A stretch of 64,000 nt of DNA, taken from assembly GCF_000314005.1 (NCBI RefSeq), contig NZ_JH980292.1:4128121-4192120 (forward strand), read 5' to 3'. Of the stretch, positions 1 to 6,984 are shown one piece after another. The translations under genes were made by a program, and so were the position numbers. This DNA is from Spirulina subsalsa PCC 9445 (lineage in GTDB: Bacteria > Cyanobacteriota > Cyanobacteriia > Cyanobacteriales > Spirulinaceae). The notes beneath the pieces are model-generated. The model saw only the letters and a program-made list of their open reading frames with translations, was not told where the DNA came from and searched no databases. The first letter of the stretch is position 1, and every line of letters begins with the position of its first letter.

Positions 1-15
1 CCCCCGGAAGTGGAA

Positions 16-870
16 TTAAGCCGCTAATAATGGTCGCTCCGGAGTAGTTCTCACGGAGCGACCAATGGCAGAGGCAACGGGTTGTAAACGGTGGACGAGG
101 GCGACCATATCTTCTAGGGAGAGGGCTTGACGAGCATCAGAAATGGATTTTTCGGGTTCGGGGTGGCACTCAATGATTAACCCATCGGCTCCACAGGCGA
201 TCGCCGCCTTCGCCAAGGGAGCGACTAATTCCCGCTTCCCAACGGCGTGGGAGGGGTCTACAATCACGGGTAAATGGGTGAGTTGTTTCAGGGCAACTAC
301 AGCCCCGAGATCCAAGACATTACGAGTGAAATTATCGAAGCTGCGGATTCCCCGTTCACATAACACGACTTGGGGGTTGCCATGACTCAAAATATATTCC
401 GCCGCCCCTAGGAATTCCTCAATGGTCGCCGCTAATCCTCGCTTGAGTAGGATGGGTTTTCCGGCCTGGCCGAGGGCTTTGAGGAGGTCGAAGTTCTGCA
501 TATTGCGACTGCCAACTTGCAGCATATCGGCAACCTCGGCGAGTTCTTCAATTTGTGCGATCGCCATCACTTCCGTAACCACCGGAATCTGGTGCTGCCT
601 ACGCACCCGCGCTAAAATGTCTAACCCCTCATGACCTAACCCTTGGAAGGAGTAGGGCAGGGTGCGAGGCTTATAAACGCCGCCCCGTAACGCTTGGACA
701 GGAGCGGCGCTCAGTGTTTCAGCTACGGTGTCCATTTGTTCCTGACTTTCCACCGAACAAGGCCCGCCAATAATCACCACTTCTTCCCCCCCGAATACCA
801 CCTCAGAGGACAGGGAAACTAAGGTCATATCGTGGTCGTGTTGTTTAGCAATCAGTTGAGTCTGAGACAT
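16..870 (-). CDS. aroF: 3-deoxy-7-phosphoheptulonate (DAHP) synthase
   Basis: Condenses phosphoenolpyruvate and erythrose 4-phosphate in the first step of the shikimate pathway to aromatic amino acids. The 284-residue product is of the compact KDO8P-synthase-like type, with GGPCSVES at about residues 35-42, KPRT near 67-70, a LLKRG segment, VDPSHAVGKR and a terminal IIECHPEP block. No N-terminal ACT-like regulatory domain is present. I chose the ATG at 870 because AAGGAAGG lies just upstream. The same frame stays open to 948, but that stretch runs through the attenuator terminator and is not expected to be translated. Feedback control is probably exerted at the RNA level through the leader peptide upstream. 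Confidence 0.95.
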   Translation of the reverse strand: MSQTQLIAKQHDHDMTLVSLSSEVVFGGEEVVIIGGPCSVESQEQMDTVAETLSAAPVQALRGGVYKPRTLPYSFQGLGHEGLDILARVRRQHQIPVVTEVMAIAQIEELAEVADMLQVGSRNMQNFDLLKALGQAGKPILLKRGLAATIEEFLGAAEYILSHGNPQVVLCERGIRSFDNFTRNVLDLGAVVALKQLTHLPVIVDPSHAVGKRELVAPLAKAAIACGADGLIIECHPEPEKSISDARQALSLEDMVALVHRLQPVASAIGRSVRTTPERPLLAA

Positions 871-905
871 GGTGTGAACCTTCCTTAAAGCATGAATAAT
901 GAAAC

Positions 906-933
906 AAAAAAAGCTCGGAATCACAGTCCGAGC
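906..933 (-). terminator. Attenuator terminator in aroF leader
   Basis: On the minus strand GCTCGGA (933-927) pairs with TCCGAGC (919-913) across a 7-nt loop and is followed at once by seven T residues (912-906). This is a textbook intrinsic terminator placed between the leader peptide and the aroF start, so it must be bypassed for aroF to be expressed. Confidence 0.88.
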
Positions 934-967
934 AAGAGGGAGAGACAACAGGATCTACGCTCGGACT
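925..967 (-). promoter_or_regulatory. Antiterminator hairpin of aroF attenuator
   Basis: AGTCCGAGC (967-959) can form 9 perfect pairs with GCTCGGACT (933-925), using the same bases as the 5' arm of the terminator. The two structures are therefore mutually exclusive. The upstream arm overlaps the leader-peptide stop codon (968-966). A ribosome that finishes the leader would mask it and let the terminator form. A ribosome stalled on aromatic codons would leave it free to antiterminate. Confidence 0.82.
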
Positions 968-1025
968 ATCCAGTAGGCCAAGTAAAATAAAAACCAAAAA
1001 ACCAACAAGGAGCAGCGATGATCAT
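966..1025 (-). CDS. Aromatic-rich leader peptide of aroF
   Basis: The predicted peptide is MIIAAPCWFFGFYFTWPTG. Residues 8-16 contain Trp, Phe, Phe, Phe, Tyr, Phe and Trp, that is seven aromatic residues in nine codons. It ends in TAG, whose bases overlap the antiterminator arm. A weak AGAG lies about 7 nt before the ATG. Composition, length, stop position and the adjacent competing hairpins together match ribosome-mediated attenuation as known for trp, phe and his operons. Translation is inferred. Confidence 0.8.
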   Translation of the reverse strand: MIIAAPCWFFGFYFTWPTG

Positions 1026-1073
1026 AGGTGTCTCTGTGATGAACGGGTGTTTGGGGATAACCCCCTAAAAAGC

Positions 1074-1164
1074 AAAAAACCGCAGACTCTTTAGAGTGCT
1101 TGCGGTTCACCGAGTTTTCCCTTTTGCTTTCGCCAGCTTAAACGGGACTCACCCTCGGTGAACC
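1074..1164 (-). promoter_or_regulatory. Upstream structured leader: second terminator/antiterminator pair or small RNA
   Basis: On the minus strand an 11-bp perfect stem joins GGTTCACCGAG (1164-1154) to CTCGGTGAACC (1114-1104). It encloses about 39 nt with possible small stems. Next, AACCGCA (1107-1101) pairs with TGCGGTT (1084-1078), an inner ACTC/GAGT stem closes a 4-nt loop, and six T residues follow (1079-1074), giving an intrinsic terminator. Bases 1104-1107 belong to both structures, so they compete. I do not recognise a known riboswitch family here. It could also be an independent terminated small RNA. Confidence 0.55.
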
Positions 1165-1405
1165 TGTCTAAACCAAAAATAAAAGTAGCTCGCGCTGGGG
1201 AAATTCATCTAGGAAACTGGTGATTTTAATAAGTTGAATGGAAACTTGCTAGGTTGTTAATTCCAGAGGAGGTTAATTCCGGGTGTTGTTGATTCCAGAA
1301 ACTCCACCCTAGATATTTAAACCTAGACTGCCTTGAAGGGAACTTAGTTCCCCACTGGCAATATAACCCTATCAGATTGGTTGAGCAAAGTCAACCGGGA
1401 ATTAA

Positions 1406-1723
1406 TCAACTCCTCACTTGGATTAACAAAGCCGTCCAAACAAAATTAGGGTTGTAATAGGATTCGACCACAGCCACGCGATAGCAGAGGGTTTCCTCCC
1501 CCACCGGAATCAACAAATGATCTCCCGTTCGCGGCACAGCATTATAGGCTGTGATGTAGGCCTCGGAACTATGGGGAACTTGCTCAAAAATATAGCGATC
1601 GCGATTAATCCCTTTGCGATAGTCGTGAGTCCTCTGTTTTTCACCCCAACGGGGAACAGATAAGCCCAACTTCTCAAAAGGTGTTTTGCTGGTCAAAGAG
1701 GATAAAGAATTCAGAAAGGTCAT
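1406..1723 (-). CDS. Small conserved hypothetical protein
   Basis: A 105-residue soluble protein that I do not recognise. It has no evident membrane segment. It contains an arginine-, lysine- and tyrosine-rich central stretch around residues 25-45 and a C-terminal half (GDHLLIPVG...ALLIQV) with beta-strand character. The coding frame is intact from an ATG at 1723. It is flanked by the aroF leader on one side and a long hairpin on the other. No function can be assigned. Confidence 0.6.
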   Translation of the reverse strand: MTFLNSLSSLTSKTPFEKLGLSVPRWGEKQRTHDYRKGINRDRYIFEQVPHSSEAYITAYNAVPRTGDHLLIPVGEETLCYRVAVVESYYNPNFVWTALLIQVRS

Positions 1724-1849
1724 AATAGAAGTTGAGTCTCGGTGCAGTCACTGATTTCAGCCTAACAACTACAGCCTACAAACTGCCACTCCTCTTTGCC
1801 CTCCTACAATTGGCTGATTAGGGTTTCCCTTCCCACTCATCCCAGCAAA

Positions 1850-1890
1850 ACGCACTCCCCACCCGCGTTCCGCGAGATGGGGGAGTGCGT
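1850..1890. repeat. Inverted repeat, possible terminator for the PGBD gene
   Basis: ACGCACTCCCC (1850-1860) is repeated inverted as GGGGAGTGCGT (1880-1890) around a GC-rich loop holding a further GCG/CGC stem. Read on the minus strand it is followed by TTTTGC. It sits 80 bp downstream of the minus-strand peptidoglycan-binding gene and could terminate it or be a small palindromic repeat. The rest of 1724-1969 shows nothing else. Confidence 0.5.
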
Positions 1891-1969
1891 CCCTAGTTTT
1901 GTTCAAGTCAATTCTGGGGTACTCATCCAGAAAGGGGGCGACTTCGGGGGTCTTTCACAAAATCTTCTT

Positions 1970-2266
1970 TCAAGAAAAAACAGTTACAGGAAACACTACC
2001 TTTTCCCGACCATAATACTCTCCCCCCAAATTCCGCCAAGTGGCTGCTCCTACCACACCATCGATAGATAACCCCAACTCAGCTTGAAAGGCACGGACAG
2101 CAGCGAGGGTATTTCTACCGAAAACGCCATCAACACGCCCTAAAAAAAAGCCTTGAGACTCCAGTTGAAGTTGCAAGACCTTCACAAAGCGCCCTTCGCT
2201 ACCGAGGCGTAATGGTTCGGACAAAATCGGGACCTTGATCTGGGTTGCAGAAATAGAACCTTTCAT
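1970..2266 (-). CDS. Peptidoglycan-binding domain protein
   Basis: The 98-residue protein is almost entirely one PG_binding_1 repeat. LRLGSEGRFVKVLQLQLESQG is followed by FLGRVDGVFGRNTLAAVRAFQ and a GLSIDGVVGAATW closing helix, the usual LxxGxxGxxVxxLQ...DGxFGxxTxxAVxxFQ pattern. No signal peptide or catalytic domain is visible, so it would act as a small binding module or work in the cytoplasm. Start ATG at 2266. Confidence 0.8.
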   Translation of the reverse strand: MKGSISATQIKVPILSEPLRLGSEGRFVKVLQLQLESQGFFLGRVDGVFGRNTLAAVRAFQAELGLSIDGVVGAATWRNLGGEYYGREKVVFPVTVFS

Positions 2267-2604
2267 GACAAGTTTAGTAATTGTGAAAACCCTCGTTTTT
2301 TGCGGGGGAAGAACATTACAGGCAAATTAACAAGCGTGTTAAGCGGCCTTCCTTTGTTTTTGATTGCTCTGATTTAACAAGCTGGGGTAAGGGGAGTTAA
2401 TCCCTCCGATTTAGTCAGGCCTGCTCTAGTCAGGAGTTCCGACTTTCCGAAAATTGTACGATTTCCCAACTTCTCACATCAGTATATCAGGCAAGGGTGT
2501 TTTAGGATACAAAAAAAATCTAAAATTCCCTGTGAAACCCGAGAGTTTTTCTCGGGTTATTTTCTGGTTTCCCTACCCCCAATTTCTGGTAAACTGATGC
2601 AATT

Positions 2605-2722
2605 CGGTTCTAATGGGGAGCAGCCATTGGAGGTAACGGGGAAAGATTGGTGTAAATCCAGCACTGTCCCGCAACTGTGAAGGGGTCACGAGTCCCTAAG
2701 TCAGGATGCCCGCCGAGGGTTA
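2605..2722 (+). promoter_or_regulatory. Cobalamin riboswitch upstream of cbiM
   Basis: The stretch contains the conserved elements of the family: GGGGAAAGATTGGTG, AATCCAGCACTGTCCCGCAACTGTGA (2656-2681), and the B12 box AAGTCAGGATGCCCGCC (2699-2715). The peripheral GCCACTG subdomain is missing, as in shorter class-II types. It ends about 30 nt before cbiM and should repress cobalt uptake when B12 is plentiful, probably by occluding the GAGG ribosome-binding site at 2742-2745. The upstream part of the 2267-2750 spacer is AT-rich with no gene. Confidence 0.92.
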
Positions 2723-2750
2723 AGGAATTTAATCAATCTGCGAGGTACAG

Positions 2751-3509
2751 ATGAATTACAGAAATAAGAGTTGGCAGTTAGTGGCCATAGCCGGACTCAG
2801 TGGCTACCTAGTGATCGGTTCTGCCGGACCCGTCCAAGCGATGCACATTATGGAAGGGTTTTTGCCTTTGCAATGGGCGGTTTTCTGGTGGGTGTTGGCG
2901 TTGCCGTTTTTTGGGTGGGGATTGCGATCGCTCCTGCAAATCACCCGCCAAAATCCTGAGTTAAAATTACTCCTCGGACTAGCCGGAGCCTTTAGTTTTG
3001 TTCTATCTGCCCTGAAATTACCCTCCGTCACCGGGAGTTGTTCCCATCCCACCGGAACCGGACTCGGAGCCATTTTATTCGGCCCAGGGGTAATGACGGT
3101 TTTAGGCAGTTTAGTTTTAATTTTTCAAGCCCTGTTATTGGCACATGGAGGGATTACCACCTTGGGGGCGAACGTCTTTTCTATGGCCATTGTGGGGCCT
3201 TGGGTAGCTTATGGAGTTTATCAAATCGCCATCAAATTAGGGCAGCAAAAAATCGGCATTTTTAGCGCCGCAGCCTTGGGTAACTTAAGCACCTATTTAG
3301 TCACCTCAATCCAGTTAGCTGTTGCTTTTCCTGATGCTAGTGGTGGGGTTTTAGCCGCCTTCCTGAAATTCGCCGGGATCTTTGCCCTCACTCAAATTCC
3401 CCTCGCCATTACAGAAGGTTTTCTCACGGTTTTAGTGTGGAATTGGTTACAGTCCTATGCCGCCCCAGAACTGCAAACCTTGAAGCTCTTAAGACCTGCT
3501 CAAAGTTAA
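2751..3509 (+). CDS. cbiM: Cobalt ECF transporter substrate-binding membrane protein CbiM
   Basis: Membrane S component of a cobalt uptake transporter supplying B12 synthesis. The first 30 residues look like a signal peptide ending VQA. Cleavage there would expose MHIMEGFLP, the N-terminal metal-binding sequence characteristic of CbiM. The conserved [21 protein letters not shown] segment and about seven hydrophobic helices follow. The length (252 aa) is usual for the signal-peptide form. It is preceded by a cobalamin riboswitch and followed 89 bp later by cbiN. The ATPase cbiO and membrane partner cbiQ are not in the window. Confidence 0.95.
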   Translation: MNYRNKSWQLVAIAGLSGYLVIGSAGPVQAMHIMEGFLPLQWAVFWWVLALPFFGWGLRSLLQITRQNPELKLLLGLAGAFSFVLSALKLPSVTGSCSHPTGTGLGAILFGPGVMTVLGSLVLIFQALLLAHGGITTLGANVFSMAIVGPWVAYGVYQIAIKLGQQKIGIFSAAALGNLSTYLVTSIQLAVAFPDASGGVLAAFLKFAGIFALTQIPLAITEGFLTVLVWNWLQSYAAPELQTLKLLRPAQS

Positions 3510-3598
3510 TGAATTTTTCTCTATTCATGGAGTCTAAACTGCTCATTTTTTGACCCGCTTAGACCCAAAACAATCACTCACTCTATTTTGAATAAATC

Positions 3599-3895
3599 AT
3601 GGCACAATCTAACATTAAACCCAGCAAACAAGGCAACTGGTGGCTTGTTTTAGCCGTCCTTATCTTGACCTTAACTCCTTTGGTATTCGTGCGAGGAGAC
3701 TATGAGGGAGCCGATGGACTAGGGGAGGAACTCATTACAGAAATTCAACCGGATTACGAGCCTTGGTTTGAGTCAATTTTTGAGCCTCCGAGTGCAGAAA
3801 TTGAAAGCTTATTATTTGTCTCTCAAGCGGCATTAGGTGCAGGATTTTTAGGCTATGTTATCGGGCTTTATAAAGGTCGTCATGAGAGCAGGTAG
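3599..3895 (+). CDS. cbiN: Cobalt transport protein CbiN
   Basis: Accessory component of the CbiMNQO cobalt importer. The 98-residue protein has a transmembrane segment near residues 15-32, a periplasmic stretch containing GADGLGEELI and a second helix near 68-86, the standard CbiN layout. It follows cbiM in the same direction and is presumably co-transcribed under the riboswitch. After the stop the sequence turns into GGGAATA repeats and an opposing gene, so the module ends here without cbiQ or cbiO. Confidence 0.92.
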   Translation: MAQSNIKPSKQGNWWLVLAVLILTLTPLVFVRGDYEGADGLGEELITEIQPDYEPWFESIFEPPSAEIESLLFVSQAALGAGFLGYVIGLYKGRHESR

Positions 3896-4002
3896 TAGGG
3901 AATAGGGAATAGGGAATAAGTATCAACTCCCCTGTTCCCCCTCTCCCGACTCCCCATGCCCTTGACTTCTAACTTTAGGCCTCAACTGGTCAAGATTCCC
4001 CC

Positions 4003-4314
4003 CTAGTCATCCTGCACCGTCACCGCGTCCACATCGACAGTTTTTATGGTGGGAGGATCATCATCTCGTCTGAGAGGTTCTAGAGGACGAGGCCGCAAGG
4101 CATCAGTGATCAATTGTGAGACTTCGGTGAAGAGAATCGTCAGCAGGACGAGATCATCAATTTGTCCCAAGAGGGGGATCACATCTGGAGATAAATCTAA
4201 AGGACTGATGAGATAGAACAAACTGCCCAAAATCAACCACCAACGATACTGGGGGTTACGCAGGGTCTGACGATACCAATAATAAGCCGTTTTCACTCTC
4301 AATTCTTCTCCCAT
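4003..4314 (-). CDS. DUF1232 (YkvA-like) membrane protein
   Basis: The protein has 103 residues. Its central block, from the NPQYRWWLILGSLFYLISPLD stretch through LSPDVIPLLGQIDDLVLL, is the hallmark of the DUF1232 family, small membrane-associated proteins of unknown function. One or two hydrophobic helices span about residues 27-75. The C-terminal 25 residues are polar and acidic. It converges on cbiN across a short repeat-bearing spacer (3896-4002). Confidence 0.85.
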   Translation of the reverse strand: MGEELRVKTAYYWYRQTLRNPQYRWWLILGSLFYLISPLDLSPDVIPLLGQIDDLVLLTILFTEVSQLITDALRPRPLEPLRRDDDPPTIKTVDVDAVTVQDD

Positions 4315-4362
4315 GCTTTCAACAAAGCTTTCTTTGCTGTAACAAAATAATTAAAACAAGCT

Positions 4363-4596
4363 TTGGATTATATTCCACTGAGTACAGATTCCCTGTTGTT
4401 AGCGGCTCAACTATGGGCACAAGCCCGACAAACTGGTCAACCTACGGCTGATCCTAAAGCCCTAGATGGTGATGTTATTTTGTCTGCTCAAGCGCGTCTT
4501 CTGGCGAGCGAAAAAACTAAGGTAGTCGTTGCAACTACTAATGTTGGTCATTTATCTCGTTTTGTGAATGCAGAGCACTGGCAATCCATTGATTAG
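4363..4596 (+). pseudogene. Truncated VapC-like PIN-domain toxin
   Basis: The readable frame matches only the C-terminal half of a type II VapC toxin: PLSTDSLLLAAQLWAQAR, then GKP-like linker PTADPKALDGDVILSAQA, then VVVATTNVGHLSRF. The DGDVIL and ATTNVGHL elements carry late acidic and asparagine residues of the PIN fold. The N-terminal half with the first catalytic aspartate is absent; upstream is the promoter region of the divergent DUF1232 gene. The only start in frame is a TTG without a ribosome-binding site. No antitoxin gene is adjacent. I read it as a relic. Confidence 0.7.
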
Positions 4597-4607
4597 CGGA
4601 ATCGCGC

Positions 4608-4886
4608 CTATGGGGGATGGACAAGGTTGAGGGCTTGGCGTTCGAGGGTGGTGCGCAGGTTGGTTTTATGGACGGGTTCACCGAGGGCGAGGGAGAGGAT
4701 TTGCCAAAGTTGGTAGCTGGTGTCTTTGATGTGGCCGATGGAGCAGCCGTATTGTTGGGCGATGGTCGCATACCGTTGACCCTTGAGCACGCCTTTAAGG
4801 ATGGCAGTCTGGAGGTCGGTGAGGTGTTTGCCAGTTTGTTGGTGGACGATGTGGTCAATTGGGTGCAGTATTTCTTGCCAATCCAT
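4608..4886 (-). CDS. Stand-alone vMAP-type N-terminal HTH protein
   Basis: The 92-residue product matches the helix-turn-helix domain usually found at the N terminus of large cyanobacterial NTPase/WD40 proteins of the vWA-MoxR-associated type: LTDLQTAILKGVLKGQRYATIA, QQYGCSIGHIKD, YQLWQILSLALGEPVHKTN. Here the frame stops right after that domain, so the gene is either a free regulator or the 5' remnant of a larger effector. It converges on the vapC relic. Confidence 0.65.
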   Translation of the reverse strand: MDWQEILHPIDHIVHQQTGKHLTDLQTAILKGVLKGQRYATIAQQYGCSIGHIKDTSYQLWQILSLALGEPVHKTNLRTTLERQALNLVHPP

Positions 4887-4988
4887 ACTTGAATTAACCT
4901 ACAGGTTGAAATTTTAGCCGTCATTTTCCGCCAAAATCCGACTTTTTGAGCAAATCGTTATTATTTCTTTATAAAGTTTGAGTGAATT

Positions 4989-5022
4989 CCGCCTTTTTCT
5001 GCCTTTTTCCGCCTTTTTCAGG
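4989..5022 (+). repeat. Short tandem repeat, about 10-11 bp unit
   Basis: Three near-identical units of the form C(C/T)GCCTTTTTC lie back to back in the spacer between the divergent HTH gene and the membrane gene cluster starting near 5095. The position in the shared promoter region leaves open a regulatory role. Nothing else is visible in this spacer. Confidence 0.5.
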
Positions 5023-5094
5023 CTTGACGGTGGCAAATTTGCGATTCAAGCTGGTGGGTAGGGTTTTTTAGGAGGATGCCTTCAAGTTCGGTTG

Positions 5095-5448
5095 ATGTCC
5101 ATTGTTTTGGGGGTTGGCGGTATGGATGAGGTGGTTCGCAAGGTGGCGGCTCTGGGTTTGCCGGGGATCATCCTGGTGGTGACGATGGCGACGACGGGTT
5201 TAGCGGGGGCGGCGGCGATTACGGCGGCGTTGGCGTTTCTGGGGCCGGGGGGAATGTTGGGGGGAATTGCGCTATTGGGGATCACGGGTTTGATCGCGGA
5301 TGCGCTGGCGAAGGTGGGCATTGAGCAGTTGTTGCTGAATATCTATCAATACCGCTCTCAACGGGAGGCGCGATCGGCGTTGCTCCAGGAAATTGATCGG
5401 TTGCCCATCTCTAAAGATTTGGCGCGATCGCTCAAGGATCATTTATAA
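5095..5448 (+). CDS. Glycine-rich small membrane protein
   Basis: Unrecognised protein of about 117 residues. Residues 15-75 form two hydrophobic helices rich in Gly and Ala (TTGLAGAAAITAALAFLGPG, GMLGGIALLGITGLIADAL), a glycine-zipper-like pattern. A charged C-terminal helix follows (YQYRSQREARSALLQEIDRL). The start is uncertain: GGAGG at 5071-5075 is 19 nt before the ATG at 5095, and a TTG at 5092 is also in frame. It is first of four co-directional genes, 11 bp before the next, which suggests shared transcription. Confidence 0.65.
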   Translation: MSIVLGVGGMDEVVRKVAALGLPGIILVVTMATTGLAGAAAITAALAFLGPGGMLGGIALLGITGLIADALAKVGIEQLLLNIYQYRSQREARSALLQEIDRLPISKDLARSLKDHL

Positions 5449-5459
5449 AAAATACACAG

Positions 5460-6083
5460 ATGAATCCCTTAAAACGACTTAAAAACGTAATTCAAAAGTC
5501 AGGCAGCTTGTTAGAGGATTATGCAAAAAATTACATTGCTGTTTTTCCTCAAGCAAAGCAGGTAGTCCTGAAGCCTAATGCCGTTTTACTCCTTTGTGAT
5601 CAAGCGGTTTCCAGGGTAGAGCAGTTGACTGATTTAGTACCGGACACTTATGAGGGTTTGATCGCTACGATTGAGCATGGAAAAATTAAAGCAAAAATCC
5701 ATTTTTCTCCTGAAAAACTTTGTATCAAGGGTGATGTAGTGGAGGGACAGATACGTTTATTGAATAAGCCAGAAGTGAAATCAGATTCTATGGCTTATAA
5801 TGTTCTCATTGCAGGCTGGAAAATATTCTTAGGGGGTAATCTTCCCAATCACTTACTACCACAAGGCGTAAGAATTGATGGTGATCAAGTTTATTACACG
5901 CTTCCCAAGACACAACTAAAGGTTTTGGATGCCTTGTTTCAAAAAACTCAAAGCAGTTTAGCTTTAAATCTAGAGTTGAAGGAGAGCGAATTAAAAATTG
6001 ACAGTGCCGTAGAAATGAATTGGAGTGAGATCAACATTCAAAGTTTACTCAATATCTTTAATGATCGTAAAGGTGAATCATGA
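5460..6083 (+). CDS. Hypothetical protein in membrane gene cluster
   Basis: Unrecognised 207-residue protein with no strong membrane span. The N-terminal 30 residues are basic and amphipathic (MNPLKRLKNVIQKSG). The middle has alternating strand-like stretches (GLIATIEHGKIKAKIHFSP, LCIKGDVVEGQIRLL) and the C terminus is acidic. Codon usage is more AT-rich than in the neighbouring housekeeping genes, in keeping with accessory DNA. It starts 11 bp after the glycine-rich membrane gene and precedes the EcsC-like gene by 74 bp. Confidence 0.6.
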   Translation: MNPLKRLKNVIQKSGSLLEDYAKNYIAVFPQAKQVVLKPNAVLLLCDQAVSRVEQLTDLVPDTYEGLIATIEHGKIKAKIHFSPEKLCIKGDVVEGQIRLLNKPEVKSDSMAYNVLIAGWKIFLGGNLPNHLLPQGVRIDGDQVYYTLPKTQLKVLDALFQKTQSSLALNLELKESELKIDSAVEMNWSEINIQSLLNIFNDRKGES

Positions 6084-6157
6084 TTAAAAAAGGGTGTTTT
6101 AAACAATCCACTAATCATGAATTCTAGTGCTATCGACGGTTAACCATACATCGAGTA

Positions 6158-6964
6158 ATGATCATGAACCAACCATCTAAGATTGACTGGCTACAAGATT
6201 TTATCGAAAAAATGATTGATGAAATAATCAGTCATTATTTGGACGAAATCAAAAGACGAGTTCAAAAATTCAAACTAAAATATCGTAACTTGCCACGGCG
6301 ACAGATAGCACAGAAAATTGTTGAAGATCAATCTTTTTGGGGAGGATTATTAGCAGTACCCGGAGGTTTAGGGGGTCTAGTTGTTTTGCCTTTTGCTCTG
6401 CCAGTTGATATGGTTAAATATCTAAGGGTTCAGGCTTATATGATTTTTTGCTTAATACATTTATATGAGTATCCACTGAACGATCATGGTGCAATGAAAA
6501 CTGATTTATTTTTACTAATGTCACATTCTTCAATAGATCAATTAAAGAATTTTGTCTGCTCCGAAGCTCAGAAACAGGTAAAAAATGATTTTGCCATAAA
6601 ACAAGCCTTGATCAATCTCAAGAAAATTGATTCTTATAAAGATATGGGAAAGAAAGCAGTTAATGAATTGGGAGTGAAATATGGTACACAAGTTGCAATG
6701 AGACTTGGTGAAAAGCAATTAATGAATCATACATTACGAAGTGTTCCCAAGATTTTCAGGGGAATTATTTGGCGATTAGGCGGGCGGAAAATTGCGGAAA
6801 AAACTCTACAAAAAACAGCAGGTAGGATTGTTCCCATTTTAGGGGCAGTTGTAGCAGGGGGAATGGATTGGTGGATGATCAAGGAAACTGGTAAGCTTGC
6901 CATTGAATATTATGAAATGGGAGGGCCAGATTTTCTTGATGCAGCTTATACCTTAATTGAGTAG
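6158..6964 (+). CDS. EcsC-like protein
   Basis: 268 residues. The order of features resembles the EcsC/LasA family. A charged amphipathic N-terminal helix is followed by a hydrophobic block near residues 67-105 with several glycines (FWGGLLAVPGGLGGLVVLPF). Near the C terminus VPILGAVVAGGMDWWMIKETGK echoes the family's terminal G-x-x-(D)-W region. EcsC-type proteins are widespread and functionally unclear. A second ATG at 6164 is equally possible, and no good ribosome-binding site is seen. It sits between two unrecognised genes of the same cluster. Confidence 0.55.
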   Translation: MIMNQPSKIDWLQDFIEKMIDEIISHYLDEIKRRVQKFKLKYRNLPRRQIAQKIVEDQSFWGGLLAVPGGLGGLVVLPFALPVDMVKYLRVQAYMIFCLIHLYEYPLNDHGAMKTDLFLLMSHSSIDQLKNFVCSEAQKQVKNDFAIKQALINLKKIDSYKDMGKKAVNELGVKYGTQVAMRLGEKQLMNHTLRSVPKIFRGIIWRLGGRKIAEKTLQKTAGRIVPILGAVVAGGMDWWMIKETGKLAIEYYEMGGPDFLDAAYTLIE

Positions 6965-6984
6965 TTTTTTTGATCTGGAGAATG

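Noticed and set aside
871-948. N-terminal extension of aroF by 26 codons
   Set aside because: The frame is open but crosses the attenuator terminator and lies upstream of the clear ribosome-binding site for the ATG at 870.
1796-2071. Plus-strand 91-codon frame
   Set aside because: It covers a palindrome and the antisense of the peptidoglycan-binding gene and has no ribosome-binding site.
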